A stretch of 52,691 nucleotides of DNA from M55B129 sp964506505 (GCA_964506505.1 CAZDKY010000064.1:1-52691), one strand, 5' to 3'. Shown: positions 1 to 8,562, numbered from the stretch's first letter. Notes: generated by a model not told the origin, from the sequence alone. Made by a program: numbers and translations.

Positions 1-713
1 CGCTGGGCTATTGTTTGGGTAACAAAAGAACCAATGGTACAAAAAATAACGGCATATAAGATCGCTCCCCATATTGACAGGGAGTGACTGAGCAATGCAG
101 TTGAAGGTTCGAAAAGTAAAGCTGCTCCAAAACTGGCCAATCCGGTAAAAGCAATCTGCACCACGGCCAGAACGATGGGATCGTGGCTTCGTACGTATAA
201 AGCAATGGTAATAAGGTGAAAAGCCCAGAGAAAGGAAGCCACAAGGGTTAGCAGGTCACCGAAGCCAAATCCCATATATTCATTAGCAGAAAGAAGATAT
301 AGCCCAACAGCAGCCAGCGCTCCACCAAGAAAAGCCCACCAGCCCGGTGACTGCCGGTAAATGATAAAATAAAGAAAGGGAACAATTACCACGGCCATCC
401 CAGTAATAAAACCGGAGTTGGCAGGAGTAGTGTGCAAAAGACCAATGGTCTGAAATCCATAACCGCTGAAAAGAAAGAGCCCGATAAGGCATCCTGCCAG
501 GTAATCACCAGCCGGGGCTTTCAGCAGCCGCTTCCAGAATATTATGGCCAGAAGCAGGGCGGCAACGGAAAAGCGAAGCCACAGGTAGGTAAAGGGGGCA
601 ATTACTTCCAGGGCATCTTTCGTCACTACAAAATTTGAGCCCCAGAACAGGGCAACAAGTAAAAGTGAAATATCGGCAAGTATTATTTTTTTGTCGAATG
701 GTTGTTCGGTCAT
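1..713 (-). CDS. EamA/DMT-family transporter, C-terminus cut by window edge
   Basis: Reading the minus strand gives an uninterrupted frame from an ATG at 713 to the left edge, about 237 codons without a stop, so the C-terminal part lies outside the window. The product is very hydrophobic with roughly seven membrane segments in view. Its N-terminal part reads LFWGSNFVVTKDAL, the typical start of EamA (DUF6) permeases, and an internal GFQTIGLLHTTPANSGFI segment is also typical. GTGAGG lies 6 nt ahead of the ATG at 713; an in-frame ATG at 719 sits too close to it. The gene follows kamE on the same strand after 267 bp. It is likely an exporter of a small metabolite; whether it carries an amino acid is a guess from position only. 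Confidence 0.85.
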   Translation of the reverse strand, partial: MTEQPFDKKIILADISLLLVALFWGSNFVVTKDALEVIAPFTYLWLRFSVAALLLAIIFWKRLLKAPAGDYLAGCLIGLFLFSGYGFQTIGLLHTTPANSGFITGMAVVIVPFLYFIIYRQSPGWWAFLGGALAAVGLYLLSANEYMGFGFGDLLTLVASFLWAFHLITIALYVRSHDPIVLAVVQIAFTGLASFGAALLFEPSTALLSHSLSIWGAILYAVIFCTIGSFVTQTIAQ

Positions 714-733
714 CTTCATCCTCACAAAAAATA

Positions 734-802
734 TTGCCCGGCCTGTCTTGCCTTTTCAGCAGCCGGACAATTATATTTTATCACAAACAGTCCATTAATC
801 AA
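734..802 (-). promoter_or_regulatory. Possible promoter and leader hairpin of the EamA gene
   Basis: On the minus strand a TTGATT (797-802), 16-nt spacer and TAAAAT (775-780) form a moderate sigma-A-like promoter. Right after it, TTGTCCGGC and GCCGGGCAA (770-762 and 742-734) can pair into a 9-bp stem with one G-U pair, followed by a T-rich stretch about 20 nt before the start codon. This could be a terminator-like leader or a 5' stabilising hairpin. Weak evidence. Confidence 0.35.
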
Positions 803-980
803 AGACAACTAACTGCCGCTGATCACCTCCTTACTTAGAGCAGATTTTCTCATTTTCTTTATTGTGTTCGACCAGAATCCGATAGTGATGTTAACAGATT
901 GACGTCAGACAGAACTTTTCCACCTCAACTCAACCTGAGCCAAACAGGTCAGTCTCTGCAGTGTGCCCTGTTTTTCTTTT

Positions 981-1760
981 TCATTTATTATCATGCTTTT
1001 TCTTGTCTTTTGCCTTTATCTTATGCCGCCTCATCAGTTCAGCGGCGATATACGAAGCCACATGATTGGGCAGGGTGCCCGGTCCAAAACCGGCATCATA
1101 ACCCAGCTCAATAGCCAGCTCATGTGAAATGCGCGGGCCACCGCAGATCATCAGCATCCGGTCGCGGAGCCCTTCTGCCTCGGACAGTTCAATCAATTCG
1201 GTCAGGTTTTCCAAATGAATGTTTTTCTGGGTCACCACCTGGGAAACCAGCACCGCATCGGCATTCAGTTCGACAGCCCTGGCCAGCAACTCGGCATTGA
1301 GCACCTGGCTGCCCAGATTGTAAGCGTCAATTTCCGGGTAGCGTTCCAGGCCATATTCGCCGGCGTATCCTTTCATATTAACGATGGCATCGATGCCCAC
1401 TGTATGGGCATCGCTGCCCGTGCAAGCGGCAACTACAACAACCCTGCGGCCCAGTTCTTTTTTAATCAAGGCATTTACCTCTTTGAAGGACATTGTTTTC
1501 TGCTGCTGTTTGGGCACCTTGATTACCGAATAATCGACTGCATGCTTGCATTTACCGTAAAGGACAAAAAATGTAAATCCCGCTCCCAGATCTGCCATTT
1601 CGGTAACCGATGGACTGTCCAGTCCCATCTTCAGAGCCATCTGACGAGCTGCTTCTTTGGCTTCGTCTCCGGCCGGCACGGGAAGGGTGAAGCTGATCTG
1701 CATTGCCCCGTCGTTGATGGTATCACCATATGTTTTTACTTTGGAATAATCAACATCCAC
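981..1760 (-). CDS. kamE: Lysine 5,6-aminomutase, beta (B12-binding) subunit
   Basis: This is the small subunit of the adenosylcobalamin- and PLP-dependent enzyme that moves the terminal amino group of D-lysine or L-beta-lysine to C5 in lysine fermentation. The sequence has VKTYGDTINDG near the N-terminus (dimerisation domain), then a Rossmann B12 domain with the base-off motif GSDAHTVG, whose His is the lower cobalt ligand. Exactly 11 residues later comes the Lys of NMKG; the same spacing separates His133 and the PLP-binding Lys144 in the Clostridium sticklandii enzyme. GTG at 1760 is preferred as start: GGGAGG lies about 9 nt upstream and kamD stops 1 nt earlier. An ATG at 1790 would overlap kamD by 29 nt and has no ribosome-binding site. 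Length 259 residues, close to the family's ~262. Confidence 0.93.
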   Translation of the reverse strand: MDVDYSKVKTYGDTINDGAMQISFTLPVPAGDEAKEAARQMALKMGLDSPSVTEMADLGAGFTFFVLYGKCKHAVDYSVIKVPKQQQKTMSFKEVNALIKKELGRRVVVVAACTGSDAHTVGIDAIVNMKGYAGEYGLERYPEIDAYNLGSQVLNAELLARAVELNADAVLVSQVVTQKNIHLENLTELIELSEAEGLRDRMLMICGGPRISHELAIELGYDAGFGPGTLPNHVASYIAAELMRRHKIKAKDKKKHDNK

Positions 1761-1761
1761 T

Positions 1762-3351
1762 TCAGGAAGACCTCCCTTCATCTGCCTCATTATCGTTCAT
1801 GAAAAGAGTAAAAAAGGGGTTATAATAATCCCGGTGCCTGGCGATTACACCGGCTCCACCCTTTCCTCCTTCACGAGAACGTTTGATATCGGCAAACATT
1901 CCACGTTCCATCGCCGTCTCCAGACCAATTTCATCTATCTCCTGCAGCATCGCACATGCCTCATTGAGCAAAAGAACAGCACGCTCCTGGATGCGGCCTC
2001 CTTCGCGGAAAATTATTTCTTTTCCCAAATGCTTTGCATTGTTGAAAACATAGGCAGCGTTTTTTATGCTCAGATAGCGATCGCTGATGAAAGGGGTATG
2101 AATTGCCTCGGTAAGCATGCCGAGAAGCTGAATTTCCTGACCCGTCATTACGGAAACGAGATTAAACATCCCGTTAATCAAATAAGTTTTAAAAATATCA
2201 CCAGTTACATGTTTTGTCGGAGGCATGTACTTTAACGGTGAGCGGGGAAAGAGCTCGCGGCACAGCTGAGCCTGGGCAATTTCCATCAGCAATCCGTCTT
2301 CCATAGCCGGATTAATTTCAAAAGCGTGGCCCAGTCCCATCTGTTCTTCTTTTAAGCCGGAGCGAAGAGCCAGCTGTTCATTAATAAACTGCGAGGCAAT
2401 CACGGTGTGCCCTTTCTCAAAAGCGTCGGCAGTGGTTAAATAATTATCCTCACCGGTGTTGATAATTACCCCGGCATAAGCGTTAATCATTCGAGAAAAA
2501 TGCTGGTCGATGAAAGTACGTTTCATGTTGATATCACGGAAGAGAATACCGTACATGGCATCGTTGAGCATCATATCAAGACGTTCAAAGGCACCCATCA
2601 CAGATATTTCAGGCATGCAAAGTCCAGATGCATAATTGACAAGATTAGTATACCGACCGGTTTTCTGGGCTGCCCGATCAAGGGCCTGGCGGACAATGCG
2701 GAAGTTTTCCTGAGTAGCATAGGTACCGCCAAAACCCTCGGTCGTGGGACCATAGGGAACATAATCAAGGAGGCTCTGGCCGGTATGTCTGATCACGGCA
2801 ACAATGTCTGCTCCCTGCAGGGCGGCAGCCTCGGCCTGAACGGCATCTTCATAAACATTGCCCGTAGCCACGATAACATAGAGCATCGGCTTGTTCGGCG
2901 GTGCTGCTTTGCTCTTCAACCGCTCGCGTTCAGCTTTTACCGCCTTGATTCCAGCCGCTGCTTCACCGGCCAGTTTATCAGCTACATCGCGCCACTTTTC
3001 TTCGGCACAGTCGGGAATCGATTCAACCTTCAGGGAGCCTGCAGCAAGAGCTTCAGCGATCTTTTGCGGTGATTCTTCCCGAGCTACTATTGCCCTGGCC
3101 AGCCACGGGACGAGGCCACGGTCGAGAATGCCGGAACGGGCCAGTTCATCTACCATTACATTGGCCATGGGCACGCCGCTTTCGTCAGCCCCGTCAATGC
3201 CCATCAGCCTGGCGGCAGCTCGCTCAGTTGTAGTAGTTGTATAATCGCCAATCCAGGCATGGAGGCGGTCGGCAATTTTACCGGCCTTTTCTCGCGCCAT
3301 TTGAACTTTTCCGGGATCAAGATTCAGCTTATTATCCACCGGGATAATCAT
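1762..3351 (-). CDS. kamD: Lysine 5,6-aminomutase, alpha (TIM-barrel) subunit
   Basis: Large catalytic subunit of D-lysine 5,6-aminomutase, 529 residues as drawn, typical for the family. It carries the substrate- and cofactor-embracing TIM barrel; recognisable stretches are ERAAARLMGIDGAD near the N-terminus, YVPYGPTTEGFGGTYATQENFRI in the middle, and KYMPPTKHVTGDIF further on. It pairs with kamE, which starts immediately downstream, so the two are almost certainly translated together. The ATG at 3351 follows AAAGG almost directly; an in-frame GTG at 3339 would give an N-terminus (DNKLNLD) more like the Clostridium sticklandii protein and is a real alternative. The probable reactivase gene lies 104 bp upstream on the same strand. 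Confidence 0.94.
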   Translation of the reverse strand: MIIPVDNKLNLDPGKVQMAREKAGKIADRLHAWIGDYTTTTTERAAARLMGIDGADESGVPMANVMVDELARSGILDRGLVPWLARAIVAREESPQKIAEALAAGSLKVESIPDCAEEKWRDVADKLAGEAAAGIKAVKAERERLKSKAAPPNKPMLYVIVATGNVYEDAVQAEAAALQGADIVAVIRHTGQSLLDYVPYGPTTEGFGGTYATQENFRIVRQALDRAAQKTGRYTNLVNYASGLCMPEISVMGAFERLDMMLNDAMYGILFRDINMKRTFIDQHFSRMINAYAGVIINTGEDNYLTTADAFEKGHTVIASQFINEQLALRSGLKEEQMGLGHAFEINPAMEDGLLMEIAQAQLCRELFPRSPLKYMPPTKHVTGDIFKTYLINGMFNLVSVMTGQEIQLLGMLTEAIHTPFISDRYLSIKNAAYVFNNAKHLGKEIIFREGGRIQERAVLLLNEACAMLQEIDEIGLETAMERGMFADIKRSREGGKGGAGVIARHRDYYNPFFTLFMNDNEADEGRSS

Positions 3352-3455
3352 CCTTTCCCTTTTAGAATAAAATAGAAACTATTAAAACTTTCAGCTTGGT
3401 CAGGTTAACGGCTCACTTGGCCTCCCGGGTCATCCCTTTTTAAAATAAAGCTTTT

Positions 3456-4508
3456 TCAGGAAAGATGTTTTTTTTGTAAGACCAGATCAAAAACAGGACA
3501 TGGATGGAGAGCTTCGCCCATAATCTTCAGGAACATTTCTGGATCATAATCCCTGCCCATTGGGTCGGTGGGATTGAGGGTCACGGCAATTAAATTAATT
3601 TTCTCCAGCGCCATGATCCGCCCCCCTCTTTTCAGATAACGCCAGTATATTTCAGGGTTGACAAAAAGCCTGGTTGCATCCCTGACGATAACGGCCGGCG
3701 GATGTTTATAAAGTTCCATTATATCCTGCAGGTTATTGTCTACCAGGGCTCCACCAAAAACAAGGGCTGCCGTCTCCCTGCGGCATTTATTAATAATCCG
3801 GGTTCCCGCCAGCAGAGGAATCATTTCCCTGACCGACTCCACCTTGTAACCGTTCCCTTCTCGGTGCAACAGGACGGCATTGCCCTTTATTAATCCTTTG
3901 TACGCTGATTTTAAGAGCAGGGTGTCCTCGACCAGAGGCGTTTCCATGATCGTACGGCGAAAGACAGTTTTTTTTACAACGTCATCCATTGTTGGCCCAA
4001 GAGATGCCCCTGTAGCCAAAATTGTGCCGTCAGAAACGGCTGGTGATGCCGAAGCGATCCGGTTTATGGCCCCGTCAACCAGAACCTGGGCTGAACCCCG
4101 TCGGGACATCATCCCTATTAACTCACGCAGACCGCTGATGCTTCCCGGGCCGGCAAGTTCCACCCGTCCCGCTTCCTTTACCCTACCTACCATTACCGGG
4201 CCAAGAGGAGTAACAAACGAACTCTTTTCAAGAAACTCCAGTCCGGCATCAGCCGCCTTAAAACATGCTTCCGCAGTGGCCACCAGCACTCCGACAGGAG
4301 CCAGGATGCGCGGTTTTTCCTTCAAGGTCAGGCGGTCAAATCTTTCGCCATCATAGCCGGCCGAAATCAGTCCCAGTTTGATTTCACTCCCGACCAACTC
4401 TTTTACTATATGATTAAAAGTAACCGTTTTGCCCACATTTTTGGTCATACCGACAATGGCCGTTGTCTTTAGATTCTTCTTCTGGATCAGCTGAAAAATC
4501 TTACTCAT
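3456..4508 (-). CDS. P-loop protein, probable lysine 5,6-aminomutase reactivase subunit
   Basis: A 350-residue protein with an N-terminal nucleotide-binding loop, GMTKNVGKT at about residues 20-28, and no transmembrane segment. Genes of this kind sit beside kamD/kamE in lysine fermenters and belong to the KamB/KamC reactivase, which exchanges damaged cobalamin for intact coenzyme. It is not the MutS-like component, so by elimination it resembles KamB, but I am not certain of the naming and leave the symbol empty. Start: GGAG lies 9 nt before the ATG at 4508. It is the first gene of a kam transcription unit whose leader carries a nested inverted repeat (4541-4655). No MutS-like partner is present in the window. 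Confidence 0.7.
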   Translation of the reverse strand: MSKIFQLIQKKNLKTTAIVGMTKNVGKTVTFNHIVKELVGSEIKLGLISAGYDGERFDRLTLKEKPRILAPVGVLVATAEACFKAADAGLEFLEKSSFVTPLGPVMVGRVKEAGRVELAGPGSISGLRELIGMMSRRGSAQVLVDGAINRIASASPAVSDGTILATGASLGPTMDDVVKKTVFRRTIMETPLVEDTLLLKSAYKGLIKGNAVLLHREGNGYKVESVREMIPLLAGTRIINKCRRETAALVFGGALVDNNLQDIMELYKHPPAVIVRDATRLFVNPEIYWRYLKRGGRIMALEKINLIAVTLNPTDPMGRDYDPEMFLKIMGEALHPCPVFDLVLQKKHLS

Positions 4509-4540
4509 TGTATATGACTCCGTTAAAAAAGATAAAAAAA

Positions 4541-4655
4541 GATTCTACTGCGGCTGTCATGTTAATTGCGTGTGTGGTGCGGTTATTTTTTCTGCTTACG
4601 CTGTTACTTATGGCTAAGCGTTGCCAACCGCAGTTATTATCATTGCAGTAGAATC
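4541..4655 (-). promoter_or_regulatory. Nested inverted repeat with T-tracts in the kam leader
   Basis: An 11-bp perfect inverted repeat, GATTCTACTGC at 4541-4551 and GCAGTAGAATC at 4645-4655, brackets further pairing segments: TGCGGTT (4577-4583) with AACCGCA (4626-4632), and an inner GCTTA/TAAGC. On the minus strand the outer stem is followed at once by seven Ts and then a second T run (4540-4524), about 15-30 nt before the reactivase start codon. It therefore looks like a structured leader ending in a terminator. A small non-autonomous transposon (MITE) is the other reading, but no target duplication was seen. Confidence 0.5.
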
Positions 4656-4721
4656 AATTATATTTTACATGATCACATGCCAACTGGCATCGGCTCCACA
4701 GGCTAAAAATTCTATCTTTAT

Positions 4722-4740
4722 TTTATACATGGTGTATAAA
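4722..4740. promoter_or_regulatory. 19-bp palindrome upstream of the PucR-type regulator, candidate operator
   Basis: TTTATACA and TGTATAAA form perfect 8-bp arms around a 3-nt centre (TGG). The site lies 62 bp upstream of the regulator's start codon, in the divergent intergenic region shared with the kam genes. The symmetry suits a dimeric DNA-binding protein. Autoregulation by the adjacent PucR-like protein is inference only. Confidence 0.45.
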
Positions 4741-4802
4741 CCGGCAGGATTTTTCAGGTCAGGGATGAATAAAGAATTGATCTCTCTGTGGAGGTTGATA
4801 AA

Positions 4803-6071
4803 ATGCCTTTGACTGTGGCCAAAGCTTTGAAATTGGAAATTTTTCGCAACTGCCGCCTTCTTACCGGCCAGGCCGGGCTGCATAATGAAATTTTATGGGT
4901 CAACATACTGGAGATTTTGGATGATCTGAGCCATATCGAACCGGGAGAGTTTCTGATTACTACCGCCCACGGTTTTAGTTCGCACAGCGAAGTTGTCCAG
5001 CAAGGCATGATCGAACTTTTTGCTGCCAGGAAATTGGCAGCAATGGCCATTCAGATCGGCTATTACCTGAAAGAAATCCCGTCTTCTTTTATCCATTTTT
5101 CGGAAGAACACAACATTCCCCTGATTGAAATTCCTCCAGAAGTAAGCTTTAAGAGCCTGACCCGAGCCCTGATGATGGAACTTCTGCACAATGAGCAGCC
5201 GGAGCGTGTTCCGTCCAGTTCAGCCGGCAGGCACCTGGAAGAACAGGCCAGTGAAATGAAAACCCTCTGGGAACACCTGGTAGCCGCAAAAAAACCCGCC
5301 GATATGGACGTGGAACTGGAAAACTATAATTTGAATTTGCAGGATGCGATCTATACCCAGACCTTTGCCTTCCAGCATGGGAAAGAAGAGAAAAGTGAAC
5401 CGGCAGGAAAAGATATTCTGAGCAGCGCTCAGCTGGCTGTTCTGCAAACCCTGAGGAGGGAAAATCGGTCCTTTCTGGTCGGAAGAGGAAAAGATTATGT
5501 GGCCGTCCTGATCCAGTCTGCAAAGCTGGAGAATTTTTTGCCGGCCGCCCTGGCCGAAGTCACAGGGAAGCTGTCTGAGGAGCTAGTCCTCTCTTTTCCA
5601 GGCTGCCAGATCAAAAGCGGTCTCAGTACGGTTCACCGCGATATCAGCTGGTTTAATAAAGCCCTTGACGAATCGATCAAGGCCCTGCAGATCGCCCGTT
5701 TCGGCTTGATCGACAGATCACAAACCGTTTTCTTTTCCAAAATGGGACTCTATCGCCTGATCATGGATATAAAAGACATGGATACCCTGAAGGAAATCTA
5801 CAGAGACACGATCATGCCTCTTGTAAAATACGACTGCAGCTCCGGTGGTTCGCTGCTCTCCACCCTGCAATTTTTTCTTAAATACGGCAGTATCAAGGAA
5901 CCGGCGGCTGAACTTTTTGTGCATCGGCACACTATGAAATACAGGCTTAATCAAATTGAAAAATTAACCAACCTGAGCCCCTTCAATCCGGACGACGCTC
6001 TGCAGCTAAATATGGGCCTGCACATCTTCCATTATCTCAAGGCCAGAAACCTGCTTCCCACCGAAGCTTAA
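4803..6071 (+). CDS. PucR-family transcriptional regulator
   Basis: A 422-residue regulator. The N-terminal ~120 residues match the PucR sensor domain (LTVAKAL at the start, then GEFLITTAHGFSSHSEVV and the conserved leucine-rich region). A GGDEF-like middle region follows, and the C-terminal ~50 residues carry the PucR-type helix-turn-helix with AAELFVHRHTMKYRLNQIEKLT. Members usually activate nearby catabolic genes in response to a metabolite. Start: GGAGG (4790-4794) lies 8 nt before the ATG at 4803; a GTG at 4788 is in frame but overlaps that site. It is divergent from the kam genes, which makes it the best candidate for a lysine-fermentation regulator, though the ligand is unknown. Confidence 0.85.
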   Translation: MPLTVAKALKLEIFRNCRLLTGQAGLHNEILWVNILEILDDLSHIEPGEFLITTAHGFSSHSEVVQQGMIELFAARKLAAMAIQIGYYLKEIPSSFIHFSEEHNIPLIEIPPEVSFKSLTRALMMELLHNEQPERVPSSSAGRHLEEQASEMKTLWEHLVAAKKPADMDVELENYNLNLQDAIYTQTFAFQHGKEEKSEPAGKDILSSAQLAVLQTLRRENRSFLVGRGKDYVAVLIQSAKLENFLPAALAEVTGKLSEELVLSFPGCQIKSGLSTVHRDISWFNKALDESIKALQIARFGLIDRSQTVFFSKMGLYRLIMDIKDMDTLKEIYRDTIMPLVKYDCSSGGSLLSTLQFFLKYGSIKEPAAELFVHRHTMKYRLNQIEKLTNLSPFNPDDALQLNMGLHIFHYLKARNLLPTEA

Positions 6072-6122
6072 ATCCTCCATATTGGCAGTGCCCTCTCTCG
6101 TGGAAAATTTTCTAACATTTCC

Positions 6123-6797
6123 TTACGATTGCAAATTTATTTCCAGCAGGGCATGTTTCTGGAGACGATGGATCTTGCCGATTGAATAACTGATGGGAAA
6201 TTGGAAAAGGGGCCCGTCGAGAACAGCAGTGTGCGTTTCCCCTCCTTCACCGCAGGGAGAAATGCCGATCTCTTCACAATAGCTTAGGTATTCCAAATCC
6301 ATAAATCGACCGAGCCATTTTTCATCAACCAAATCACTGCGTATTGCCACCAGCATTGCCCTGCCACCCCTGTTGATCAGCTCCTCGGAAACTGCCCGCT
6401 CTTCCATCTGCCAGAGAGGAAGGTTGTAATTGATGCCGCAGCGAAGGCTCATTTTTTCCAACCACTGTCTGTGCTCATCCAAATTTATGTCTCCAAACAC
6501 TCCTCCGTTAATATCGCAGTCCCTTTTCAAACGCCGTACCGCCTTCTCGAAACCGGCTTCATAACTTTCCCAGGTTACTGCTTCCGTTTCGAGCCGGATA
6601 CCCAGCGCTTCGGCCTGCTTCCGCAGCAGTTCAGTTTTCAAACCATGGGATCGGCTCAAACCGTCATCTCCGACAAAGCTGAGCAGGCTAACCACAGTCA
6701 GCCCTTTCTCCTTTGCTCCCAGCAAGGCTAGATAGGAATCTTTACCACCGCTCCAGGATACAAAAACCCGCTCACCGGGAGCACTGTTAATCAGCAT
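6123..6797 (-). CDS. DUF71/COG2102 ATP pyrophosphatase (Dph6-like), B12-salvage type
   Basis: A 224-residue adenine-nucleotide alpha-hydrolase-fold protein with the PP-loop SGGKDS at residues 16-21 and a conserved C-terminal GEGGETHT segment typical of COG2102. The eukaryotic and archaeal relatives (Dph6) amidate diphthine, but bacteria lack diphthamide; comparative genomics has proposed a separate DUF71 group acting in B12 salvage. It is the last gene of the cobalamin operon here, which supports that role. The ATG at 6797 overlaps the end of cobC by 11 nt and has GAGGAGG about 9 nt upstream. Its frame stays open to 6908, but that extension has no support. The substrate is not known. Confidence 0.85.
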   Translation of the reverse strand: MLINSAPGERVFVSWSGGKDSYLALLGAKEKGLTVVSLLSFVGDDGLSRSHGLKTELLRKQAEALGIRLETEAVTWESYEAGFEKAVRRLKRDCDINGGVFGDINLDEHRQWLEKMSLRCGINYNLPLWQMEERAVSEELINRGGRAMLVAIRSDLVDEKWLGRFMDLEYLSYCEEIGISPCGEGGETHTAVLDGPLFQFPISYSIGKIHRLQKHALLEINLQS

Positions 6798-7434
6798 TAG
6801 CCTGTTCCTCCTCTTCACCAACCGCTGCAAGGTGATCCAGGCGGTTGCGATAAATAATTTTATAACAGCCGTCCTCCCTGTGGAGCAGGCTGATCGAAGC
6901 ATTATCAATTCTCATATCCCAAAAGCTCTTTCGGTCAAGAGCAAGCAGATCATAAAGGAAAGCCCGGATGGTTCCCCCATGGCTGACCAGGGCGACTCTT
7001 TTCCTGTCCTTCCCGCTTTGCTCCAGGCGCTCGATGAAAATTTGCAATCTGCGGCACACTTCTTCAATGGTTTCCCCGCCCGGCGCTGACCGTTTGAAGG
7101 GATCATCCAACCACTCCCTGATTTTCGTTTTCCATCTTTGCTCAATCTCTTTATAGGTTAGTCCTTCCCACTGCCCGAAGTGAATCTCGCGCAGCAGAGG
7201 AGTAGGACAGGGTTCCAATTTACTGCAGACCCCAATTACCCGGGCTGTACCTATAGCCCTCTGCAAATCACTGCAATAAAGCTCATCAATTCCCCTGGCA
7301 GCCAGGAAAGAACCCGCTTTTTCAGCCTGGCGCAACCCGTAGGGAGAAAGAGGTGATTCGGTCCAACCGGTATAACGTTTTTCCCGGTTGGATTCTGTTT
7401 CGCCGTGACGAATCAAATACAGCTCCATTCTCAA
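6787..7434 (-). CDS. cobC: Alpha-ribazole phosphatase, histidine phosphatase family
   Basis: A 215-residue histidine phosphatase (phosphoglycerate-mutase fold). The catalytic LIRHGETE is at residues 7-14, with the second phosphate-binding motif VALVSHGG about two thirds along and a TGWTESPLSPYGLRQA segment after the first motif. Position between cobT and the DUF71 gene argues for CobC, which removes the 5'-phosphate from alpha-ribazole or adenosylcobalamin phosphate in the last steps of cobalamin assembly. The start overlaps the stop of cobT by 4 nt (ATGA). A general phosphatase of the same fold cannot be excluded from sequence alone. Confidence 0.85.
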   Translation of the reverse strand: MRMELYLIRHGETESNREKRYTGWTESPLSPYGLRQAEKAGSFLAARGIDELYCSDLQRAIGTARVIGVCSKLEPCPTPLLREIHFGQWEGLTYKEIEQRWKTKIREWLDDPFKRSAPGGETIEEVCRRLQIFIERLEQSGKDRKRVALVSHGGTIRAFLYDLLALDRKSFWDMRIDNASISLLHREDGCYKIIYRNRLDHLAAVGEEEEQANAD

Positions 7435-8540
7435 CGGGCTCCTTTAAGATCCGCATCGGCGCTTTTCCCCTGCCTGTTGCTTACCATGGCATCTTCAAAA
7501 GTAGCCATTTCAATGGTGATTCTGGCCGCTGCTTCCAGCAAATGCATGGCCAGCACGGCGCCGGTTCCCTCACCGAGGCGCATATCCATATGGATGTAAG
7601 GCTGCAGGGCAAGGTAATCCATCAGCAGACCATGCCCCGATTCGGCGGAAAGATGGGAAGGAACCAGGTAATGATGCACCACCGGGCAGAGTTTAACTGC
7701 TGCCAGGGCAGCCGTGCTGGAGATAAACCCGTCAACAACCACCGGGACTCGCCGGGCAGCACCCCCCAGGATCAAACCGGTCAGTGCTGCTATTTCCAAA
7801 CCACCCACTTTACTGAGAACGCCAATTGGATCGGCCGGATCGGGCTTATGTAAGGCCAGGGATTGTTCGACTATCTTCTGCTTGTGACGCAGTTTGGCAT
7901 CATCCAGGCCTGTTCCCCGACCAACAACCAGCGATATTTCGTAGCCGGTCAGCGCAGCCATAACCGCGCTGCTTGCTGTGGTATTACCAATTCCCATTTC
8001 ACCGGTAGCCAGAACTCCGATACCGTTTTCCACGGCTTCGAAAGCACAGTCGAGACCAATTTTAACAGCTTGCAGAGTCTCGTTTCGACTCATCGCCGGC
8101 CCCCGGCGGAAATTATCACTGCCCTTTTTAATTCGGGCTCTTTTTACCCCGGGTAAATCCAGATCGGCTTTTACACCAACATCAACCACTTCCACTTCTA
8201 CATCACCGAGGCGGCCGAGGACATTGATAGCTGCTCCGCCTGCTGTGAAATTGGCTACCATCTGGGCAGTTACCTCGGCAGGGTATGCACTGATCCCTTC
8301 TTCAGTAACGCCATGATCGGCAGCCATCACTACTACCCTTTTACGGGTGGCTGCAGGGAAGAAATCACCATGTATGCCGGCCAGCCGGACGGCCAGATCC
8401 TCCATTCGGCCCAGGCTCCCCTGCGGCTTGGTCAGATTATCCATCCGCTCCCGGGCTTTATCCATGGCCCCTCCATCAAGGAGCTCAATCTTCTCTAATA
8501 CCCTGTTCAGTTCTTCGGTTAGTTTTTTTTCTTCATTCAT
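7431..8540 (-). CDS. cobT: Nicotinate-nucleotide-dimethylbenzimidazole phosphoribosyltransferase
   Basis: CobT activates the lower-ligand base by transferring phosphoribose from nicotinate mononucleotide, giving alpha-ribazole phosphate. The 369-residue product shows the family core: LTKPQGSLGRMEDLA near residue 30, MAADHGVTEEGISAYPAEVTAQM around 70-92, TGEMGIGNTT mid-protein, and a glycine-rich LGEGTGAVLA near the C-terminus. The length is typical. It lies between cobQ and cobC on the same strand; the 24-nt gap to cobQ is partly filled by a dispersed GGGGAC-type repeat (see 8563-8587). No synthesis genes for dimethylbenzimidazole are visible, so the base may be scavenged or another benzimidazole used. 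Confidence 0.96.
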   Translation of the reverse strand: MNEEKKLTEELNRVLEKIELLDGGAMDKARERMDNLTKPQGSLGRMEDLAVRLAGIHGDFFPAATRKRVVVMAADHGVTEEGISAYPAEVTAQMVANFTAGGAAINVLGRLGDVEVEVVDVGVKADLDLPGVKRARIKKGSDNFRRGPAMSRNETLQAVKIGLDCAFEAVENGIGVLATGEMGIGNTTASSAVMAALTGYEISLVVGRGTGLDDAKLRHKQKIVEQSLALHKPDPADPIGVLSKVGGLEIAALTGLILGGAARRVPVVVDGFISSTAALAAVKLCPVVHHYLVPSHLSAESGHGLLMDYLALQPYIHMDMRLGEGTGAVLAMHLLEAAARITIEMATFEDAMVSNRQGKSADADLKGAR

Positions 8541-8562
8541 TTTTCTAATCTCCTTCCTTGTG

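Noticed and set aside
822..838. Sequence resembling the 16S rRNA 3' end (GATCACCTCCTTACT)
   Set aside because: Only the anti-Shine-Dalgarno part matches; the flanking rRNA helix is absent, so it is simply a strong minus-strand Shine-Dalgarno-like sequence. No gene starts at a proper distance from it.
1215..1802. Long plus-strand frame opposite kamE/kamD
   Set aside because: It is antisense to a well-supported aminomutase gene, has no family-like motifs and no ribosome-binding site; the same holds for the other long opposite-strand frames over kamD, cobT, btuD and CobS.
4541..4655. Lysine riboswitch upstream of the kam genes
   Set aside because: None of the conserved lysine-box segments could be recognised; only generic nested inverted repeats were seen.
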